Shown piece by piece: positions 40,401 through 49,977 of a stretch of 64,000 bases of DNA. The notes beneath the pieces are model-generated. The model worked only from the letters and a program-made list of their open reading frames with translations. It searched no databases and was not told where the DNA came from. The translations under genes and the position numbers were made by a program. Numbering within the stretch: the stretch's first letter is position 1; each line of letters opens with the position of its first letter. Source of the DNA: Lateolabrax maculatus (Eukaryota; Chordata; Actinopteri; Acropomatiformes; Lateolabracidae); the NCBI GenBank assembly GCA_031216445.1, contig CM062219.1, positions 21,854,001 to 21,918,000 of the forward strand, written 5' to 3'.

Positions 40401-40995
40401 ACTGCGTCCTGATAAACCAGCTCTCACTTTTAGGGACTTTCCTTCTGAGAGGCTTCCAGGGGTGGCCAATACACTAGTCACACGACCACGGCCAGGAACA
40501 GACTCCAGCAGGTCTTGGCAGCCCATCAAACATACCTCCAAACGACCTGAGGAAAAGCTTTTCAGTTATCAATTCAGTCTTGAGAAAGCACTATTTAAAT
40601 TTAAATCGAAAACATTAATTTGCTAGACAAAGAAAATGCAAATGTTCTAGAAAACACAAAATGATGAGATAAGATGAGATATTTAACAAAGAAATTAACT
40701 GAATGTATATTGGAATATATTAGTAGCAACCTGTTAGACTGGCTGATTTGAAGAAGGAGGAAGAAGAGGATGGAGAGTCGGATGGCTTCTTTGGTGTGCC
40801 GTAGGAAGGTGATGTTCCCAACAATAATTCCTCTTTAATGGCAGCATGTTTGGGATGGTCCTGAGGCAGCTCACTTAAACGTTTCTCCAGGGAGAGACGT
40901 AACAAATCCAACTTCTGAGATGACTCTTGCATTCGTGCCTGGGCCTGAGGGACACACAGCAGTCCTGAAGATCATAGCCTGGCTCGATCATGTTT

Positions 40996-41043
<48 letters not shown>

Positions 41044-44000
41044 TATGAGTTAATTTAGTGATCATGCCTTTATTAGATAGTGACAGCAGAGATCCAAAAA
41101 GGCAACATGTGAGGCATTTGCGAATTAGGCTGGTGGTGCCAGGCTAAGAGTAAGCAGCATTTTCACCATTTGTTCTCTCTCTAAATGTCACTGAAATAAA
41201 ACAAGCTGTTATATTTGGCTCTGATGATCTCAAATGTATATTTGTTTTTGTTCACTTGTATACCTGTATTAAATCACCACATACAGTAAGTAACATTCTC
41301 ATTATTAAAGTCCCATGTAGGTTTGTAGATCTCATTTATACTTGATAGTGTTTTTATTAAAAAAGGTGCAAAGACACATTTTATTCTACAAATACCAGAA
41401 CTGACCAGATACCAAATACCTAATTGTTTGGACTGATTAATGGTATGAACCAATTCAAGTTCATGTACATTTTAATTTTATAGTCCCAAATCACAAGTTT
41501 GTCTCAGTTGGCTTAAGTTGTCACCATTCTGTCCTTTGTGGCCAGCTCTCAATTTTCATACTGTAAATATGATAAGCAGGTAGTATATTAATTTATTGTT
41601 AACAAAAACAAACTTTGGCCATGACATATTGCTCAAGAGACTGTGATCTCCAGAGATCATCCTGATTAAATTAAAAGGTAAAAAACAAAAACAGCACGGC
41701 AGGCGCAGTCTCTAAAGGGCTATAACTATTATGGATCTTGTTAGCTGCTGCAGTTAAGTGTCTGATCCCAGGTCTTCATGATGTAAATGGGGACTATCCA
41801 GCTGGTACCCACCTCTGCAAGTGTGCGGCGGTCCTGGATCTTACACCCACTCAGCTGCTTCACCACATTTTTGGCGCCCTGTGCTACGGCCGATTCAATC
41901 TTCATATGGTGCATAAGTTCAGCCACCCGCAGCTCTAGAGGACTGATCATCTCTACAGGGTGACCTGAGGGCAGGTGAAGCATGTCGGATTTAGGCATCA
42001 TCAGCAGATTTTAGGAACAGATACAGTAAGCACCACCCTTTTAAGGCCATTATATCTGACCTATTAAGCCAAGTGCTGCTCATGGTGGGAATTGTTAAGT
42101 GTCTGTAAATAATATTTTAAAGAGTACAGTCTAGACCTACTCTATGTGAAAAGTGGTTTGAGATAACTCTTGTTATGATATGATATTGACTTTGTCCATT
42201 TTTAATGTATAAATGAAGAACAATACAATGCAAAAATCCATGCTGTCAAATGTATTGTTAATCTATACAAAATCCTGTTCATACAAGGGCTGGGCGATAA
42301 TTCAGTATCATTGTTTTTCCAAAGTTCTAAAATCCACCACTGCTTTTCCAGGACTTTCAACTGTATGGTCTTCATTAGTGGATGGGGTTTGCTCAGTTGT
42401 CATGGAAATAGTTTAGTTGTTATCACTGATGATAGCGCTCCATAGCCATGGAACTTGAGCAAACTCCATCCACTGATGAATACCATGAAATGCATTTGAA
42501 AGTGTGGAAAGGGACAGTTTCATTTGCTGTAGCGCAAAACAATTGCACTAATTATCAAGGAGGTTTTTACCGGGAGACAAATTATCCGCAGAGATCTCTT
42601 CATCTCCAAAACAAATGGACCAGGTGATTAAAACCAGCAAAGACACTGAATAAAGTAGTTTCACTTTAAAAATCTGTGTTTCTCCAACACTGTTCGGTGG
42701 ACACTAGAGGGGCTATGAGCCGTGCTGCAGCTAATGTTTGCTCAGCTTGTTTCTCTGATAACTTAAGATCCAGATGTCCGATGACTAAAATCCTTCATCC
42801 GGTTCAAATATATAGTTGAAAACAACCAAGATCTAATAGGTGCTTAAAAGGGACATGACGCCATTGACAGGCAACCAAATTAAATGCACTGTTACTGTGA
42901 TTAAAATTACGGATTTCTCTATGTTTGCAAATTGTTGGAAACATTTGGGATAATGTAAGTACACAACTCAACAAAATATATAACATATGTCTAGTAGTTT
43001 TTAGTTATTTTAATGCAGAAAAGTTACATATTATAGCTTTAAAGTTGGAATTTTGAGAATAAAGTCAGAATTCTGAGTTTAAAGTCAGACAAGAACTGTA
43101 CATGTACTGTATGTTTAGTAAGATTTACCATGTGAGCCATTCCGTTCCCCATCTCTGGCTTGACCGACTTTGATAATCTGCATGCGCAGCAGCTCAATCT
43201 TAGTGCGGCTATCTTGCCACATTTGCTGTGCTGTAGACAGCATCTTCCTGTCCTGGAAAATAAAATGGACAACTAAAGACAACTTCATTGCTGCTACTGT
43301 GCTAAATTGACAAATAAAACAGATTAATAGGTCTCAATATTACTAGGAGTTAGAATGTAAACTTATGCGTGTTGTATTTGTCAATACTGCTACTTTTGTT
43401 AAAACACTGGAAAGAGGTAAGGAAATGTTACAAAGTCATAAGGAGGCCAAAGCAACTTTTACAAAAAAAATTACAGAAATTTAAAAAACAAACAAGCCAG
43501 GCTCCTTTTTACACACGATCCAGCCAAAGTTAAAGTAAACAACATGTGAATTCAATTTACAGTATCTTACAGTATCATTGAAGGACACAGGCCTGTTGAG
43601 GTGTTAAAATTGTATGCATTTGCATGAAGTTATATTTTAAAGCAACAGAACCTGTGCATAACAGTGTGTGTATGATTTGTTTAGTTACTAGATCTCTGTC
43701 AGGAAGGGAATTTTGTATTTGACAGTGAAAAACTATTGTTTCTTTTACACACTTATAATATCAATTGCACATCTCGTCGTTTTTGGCTTTATGTCCTGTG
43801 AACTGTGCTCTTTTGTGATATCTTTAAATCTAAAGATATCACAAAAGATGTTAAAATTTCCTCTTTCTCCTCTTGTATTCTTTATATCCATTTCCAACAA
43901 ATAAAAAGCTTTTACTACCATAGGTATAAATGAGAGTTCTTTTAAGACCACAGTAGAATTTTCTTTTCTTTTGCATTCCCTAACAATACTTTTTGAGGTA

Positions 44001-47000
44001 CCAAACATTACATTACTTTTTGTACTTACTTACATATATTTCATTCCTTTGCAATACTACCCTTCTTTATAAGCGCTAAGCAGATTTTGAGAGAATTTAA
44101 AAAACAAAAGGGTTGAAACTAAATTATAAAGAAGCTAAACTAGTAGTGACATGCTGTACCCACCGATAGGAACAGCCAATCCTCTGTCCTTTCTTACACA
44201 TCAGAGATACTTTCTGCTGCTGCCAGTATGTGTGTTGTGATGTGTGTAATTTGGGCCATATTGTACTGTACCTTGACTGAGCTGTTGGTGTAAGTTTGGA
44301 TCATGTTCTCAGCACCCTGTTTGACTTTGGTTTCCATGGTAAGCTGTTTCTTCAGGGTTCTGACTCGACTGGCTAGTGGTGATGTGGCCTCTTCCCACTG
44401 ACACGACTCTGCTGACTGGTTGTGTTCTTCCTCCAAGCAAACTGCATCAGAATAATTACATGGCGAGTTAGGCTTTAGATATCTTGGGAAATAATTCTCT
44501 ATTATCAGTAGTGATCCAAAATGCAGCTGCACGTGTACTGACAGGAACTAGCAAAAGAGAACATATTTCTCCAATATTAGCTTCTCTGCACTGGCTCCCT
44601 GTAAAATCTAGAATAGAATTTAAAATCCTCCTCCTCACTTACAAAGCTCTTATTGGTCAGGCACCATCATATCTTAAAGAGCTGATAGTACCGTATTACC
44701 CCACTAGAGCACTACGCTCACAGAATGCAGGGTTACTTGTGGTACCTAAAGTCTCTAAACGTAGAATGGGAGCCAGAGCCTTTAGTTATCAAGCTCCTCT
44801 TCTGTGGAACCAGCTCCCAGTTTGGGTTTGTGAGGCAGACACCCTCTCTTCATTTAAGAGTATGCTAAAAACGTTCCTTTTTGATAAAGCTTATATTAGG
44901 GCTGGCTCAGGTGAGTCCTGAACCATCCCTTAGTTATGCTGTTTTAGGCTTAGACTGCCGGGGGTTTTCCTATGATGCACTGAGCTTCTCTCTCCTCCTC
45001 TCCCTCTCTATCTGTACACATTCCTATCCCACTAATACATGTTACTAACTCCACTTCTTCCTGGTAGTTCCAGTGCCTTCTGTGCTTTCTGTGCTCGCCT
45101 TCTCACTTTCTGCAGGTATTTCCGCCTCTGGAGCTATAGATTCTGGATCTGTGATTGCCGGCTGTCTACTGCCCCCACGTTCCTGCTCCACACTCACTGC
45201 TGCAGTTGTTATTATTATTTGTCTGATTTGTTGTCTCTCCTCCTGTTCTGTCTCCCCTCTCCCCCCCTCTCCTCCCCTTTCAACCCAACTCGGTCGAGGC
45301 AGATGGCCGCCCACCCAGAGCCTGGTTCTGCTCGAGGTTTCTACCTGTTAAAAGGGAGTTTTTCCTCGCCAATGTCGCCAAGTGCTTGCTCATGGTGGGA
45401 ACTGTTGGGTCTCTGTAAATAATATTTTAAAGAGTATGGTCTAGACCTACTCGATGTGAAAAGCATCTTGAGATAACTTTTGTTATGATTTGGTGCTATA
45501 CAAATAAAATTGACTTGACTGTTTTATATGGGTATTAAAAGACATGTCCTGATCAAAGATTACTCCTAGACTCCTTACAGCGGTGCTAGAGGCCAGGGCA
45601 ATGCCATCTAGGGTAACTATATCTATACATAATGCGTCTTGCAGGTGTTTAGGACCCAGAACAATAACTTCAGTTTTGTCTGAGTTTAACAGCAGGAAAT
45701 TGCAGGTCATCCAGCCTTTTATGTCCTTAATACATGCCTGAAGCTTGGCTAACTTACCGGTTTCATCTGGCTTTATCGATAAGTATAACTGAGTGTCATC
45801 TGCATAGCAGGGAAAGTTTATGGAGTGTTTCCTAATAATATTACCTAAAGGAAGCATATACAAGGTAAATAAAAGTGGTCCGAGCACTGAACCTTGTGGA
45901 ACTCCGTGACTAACTTCTGTGTGCATGGAGGATTCATCATTTACATGGACAAACTGAAATCAATCTGATAAATACGACTGAAACCAGCTTAGTGCGGGTC
46001 CTTTGACGCCAATCAAATGCTCCAGTCTCTGTAATAGGATACAATGGTACAGAGATTTTGTGAGGGTATAATGATTTTTTATGATTGTACCATCTTTCAG
46101 TTATTCAAAGTGCATACATGTTTCTACCCAGACACAATCCTGGGGTAGTGGTGTGCATTGCTACCAGCCAAAGTGTCATTTTGATACAATTCAAATTCTA
46201 TTCAAAGTGCCTTAAATTACCCAATCAATTACTAATCAAACACGTATACATCTTGTCGAGGTGGGGAAATTAGGCTGCTTTGTTGCTTGTCAAATTCTGG
46301 GGCTTTTTGGGGCACGGTAGTTTCAATACAGTACGCCACATGCAGCAGGTAATAAATATACATTTATAAAGATACACAGTCGTAGTGATTTCCCAAGTAG
46401 CCAGAAAAGATAACACAACATGGTGTTGGAAGTGGATTAGTGTTTCCAGAGAAGGTTACCTGCATCAGTAAATGAGCAGCTACTAGCTAGCTAGTTACAT
46501 TGACGTCTGCTAATGGAAGAAGCAGGAACAGCAGCCGTGGGGAGACCTTAAGACAACGAAATTAGTACGTAGAGAAAAATACATACATACTGTTATTAGG
46601 ACTCTTGGCTCCCTAGCTGGTACTTGTATCTTCAGCAAGCTTGATTGCAATATTGGCTTATATTGTCTACCAAGCTAATAACCTTCATCGCGCCATTTGG
46701 AAGTTACCACTTTAACTGGTTGCTGTAATAGCTTCTGCACTTGAATATTTTCAGAACAGGATGATGACAGGGGTTACTGAGGGTCTAAGGGGACGTAGTT
46801 TGCCATATGGATGATGTCTTGATCTGAGGGTGCTTTACAGGAAGAGCATGATTCCCATTTTCATGCAGTTTTGACAAAGGCAGAAAATGCAGGAAAAACC
46901 CTCTACATGGAAAAATGTGAGCTGTCACGAAAGGCAGTTAAATTACAGAGTTACATTATCTCAGAGACAGGAGTTAAATTAAATCATCACTAATACAAGT

Positions 47001-49933
47001 AAACTTTGTAGCTTCCTGGGACAGTTCATCCCAGAGCTTGCAGAGAAAGACAAACCTCTCAGGGACTTACTCCCAAAGAAGAACTACTGGTTCTGGGGAG
47101 TTGACCGAGATAATGCCTTTAGCAGCCTGAAGGAGGAGCTATCACAGACACACCTGTGTCAGTTCTGTTTGATCTAAACAAAGACATCAAAATGTCAGCA
47201 GAAGCATCTTCTTTCAGTTTAGGTGTCGTTTTGCTGCTTTTACTGTCACACACACCACTGCTGACAGACATATCAAATGGAGGCAAGGAGCTCATGGAGA
47301 GCACATCTTTGTGGATAGAATCATAGAAAACATACCGAGTGCTTCCAACATGGAAGACTAAGAGAGCATCTCAAAGCAGACAGTGTGTGCTCTAAGGTAA
47401 TAACATTGTGTCAGGATGGATGGCCATAGTTCAGCTCATGTGATGAGCTCATGATTCCAACAGACCCTGGCTGCTCACACTGAAAGTAAAAATGTGACGG
47501 TGGTAGTGGACCTAAGGTATGTGGAAATAGCAAACCTTAACCCTCACAAAGTCCACTGACATACAAATGACACACAAATATATATTTGCACACCATAGAG
47601 TGCTTAAGGACAAAATGACTGAAAGTCAGGTCAGCCTTCGCTTAAACATGTGACCAGAAGTCCACAATGTGACGGAGAGGCTGAGCAGGCAGTTAAAACT
47701 GTCAAAAACCTCCTCAAAAAAGGCCACAGATCCTTACTTTGCTTTGCTAGCATATTGTGTCACCCTACTCCAAAGCGGGTTCAGTCCAGCTCAACTGCTT
47801 AGCCAGCTTCGTACGACTGTGCTCTCAAACAGCACAGGTGTCGCTTCAACAAGCATCACCCAGCACATGAGCTCAGCAAACTCCCAGCTGGAGAGGTGTG
47901 GGTGACTGATTCAAAGGTAACAGGGACTGCGGTGGGTGAACACTCAGTAGCACGTTTATACATGGTGGATGTGCCTCATGGAACTGTTCGCAGGAACCGG
48001 ACAGACCTGAGAGCACACAGACCTGGTCCTGATTGCACTACAGTCAGAACCAGATCTGACAGAGCAGTAGTGAAATCAAATTGACTGGACTTGTAAACAA
48101 AAGACAATATACTTGAATATTTCTGTTAACAGATCCAAATAGGCTAATATAACAGCCTACTGGCTGCCTCAGTCATGACACACTAGACAGGACCAATTTT
48201 GAAGCATTTACAGGAAGTATGTATTCCAGGAAGAGAAAACTGACAGAAATGGAAATGTAAAGTCATGTGAAAATATCAGGCAGCTGCATGGCTGCTCATT
48301 TGTCTTTTGTTGTTGTGGAGCAGCAGAGAGCTGCTGTAAATTTACTTTACAATGCATCTTAATTTGCTGGATTATTTTTTGCTGCTGTCACTGAAGTGCT
48401 TATATTGTCTCAACTATTAAAGACATTGTCTCACTGTCTCACTGTCTCCTACATTTTTCACCTGGTTAGAGTCTCTCTCTCTCTCTTTTTTTTGCTTGTG
48501 CAGATGTAAAATTCAGACACTTTCCTTTGCTGCAGTGATTAGTCAGCAGTCTCAAGTCAGGAGCACTGAATGTTGAAGACCCAGAAAAACTACAGTGGTT
48601 CAGGTTGACCTCTGCAGTCGTAGAATTGCATACGGGAATAAAGTGCTATGTTTCAAGACATCAAGAACAAGATCACTAATATAAATAAATAAATCACTAA
48701 TATATAATACATATGTAATACAACATGGGTAAGTAAATACGATTCAACAACCCTATGTTATCAACATAGTTGACAATGTCATCATAAACAAACCCCGATC
48801 GACACAGTTACCAGGGTTGGCAGCATCACAAAACGAGTGGAGTGGAGGGGGTGTGCCCCCCAACTGACAGGATGGATGTAGCCTTCATCACTACCTGTCT
48901 GTTTAACAGGTTGGTGAGGTTACCTTGCTGGAAACCTCAAATTTTACTGCTGACACTGAGACTACCAGACCTGTAGATTACGGAGAATGTTCATACAGAC
49001 ACAATATAGGATTTTCAAAAAAAGGGCCATTAGGGTCTTATCCACACTGAACTTTGACAGTTTATGAAGGCAGACCAGTCATTGTTGGCCCTTTTTGCAA
49101 ATCATCTCTGTGTTGGGTTTAAATTTCAACCTATTGTCAATCAAACTACCAAGGTAGTACTACTCTACTACAGCAGAGGTCAAGGGGTTATCAAAAAGTT
49201 GTGAGAAGTTGAGTGTTGGTCAAGAGGGAATTTGGACCTGATGGTGGCACTAGTCACCATAATGTCTACATTTCAGGCAGCACTCAGGTCTGGAAGTCAC
49301 CAAAACCATTAATCCTCTGGGGACAATGAATATCTATATACCAAATTTTATGCCAATCTTTCTTACAATAATTCAGTCAGATTTATAATTTCTGTCAAAG
49401 TATTTCTTTGAAAATGAGGCCCTTTTTGTTTCTATGTTGGGATTAGAAATTCAGGAGATGCCATTTTATCAAAATTATCAGTTTTAGTTACCTGTGGTGG
49501 TGTCCTTCTCTGTGGCCATAGACCTAGCATTGAGCTCCTGCAGTTCCCAGTGCAACTTCTCCAGCTTGCGGCTCGAAGCCTTGAGTTGGCCCTCCACATC
49601 AGCTGCACTCTTGCGATTGGTGATAGCGCGCCGCATTCTTTCCGCGGCGTCCTTGATCTTCAACTCCCGCTGGATCTCCTGCCTGAGCAGAGTACGAGCA
49701 TCCTCCAAACGCTGCTGAAACTCTGGGTTGAGAATATCCCCCTCATCCAGACCCTGCAGGTTACCGCTCTGAAGGACAACCCACAAGTGTATTTGTTATT
49801 TTTATACATCTTTATGTATGTTATATATACATATTATAATTGCACCAGTCTATATTGTTTCTACAAAAACATGCTAATATCATTTTCAGCATTATATATA
49901 CATATACACATTTAAAACACATACATATACATG

Positions 49934-49977
<44 letters not shown>

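Noticed and set aside
45045..45422. Overlapping 90-127-codon frames in the L2 3' UTR
   Set aside because: They lie in the CT-rich L2 3' UTR on both strands, with counterparts at 38570-38975 in the long copy. Compositional artefacts.
44512..46048. Classic twin-primed L2 insertion
   Set aside because: Twin priming places the inverted segment on the 5' side of the sense 3' part. Here it lies beyond the tail, so that label does not fit.
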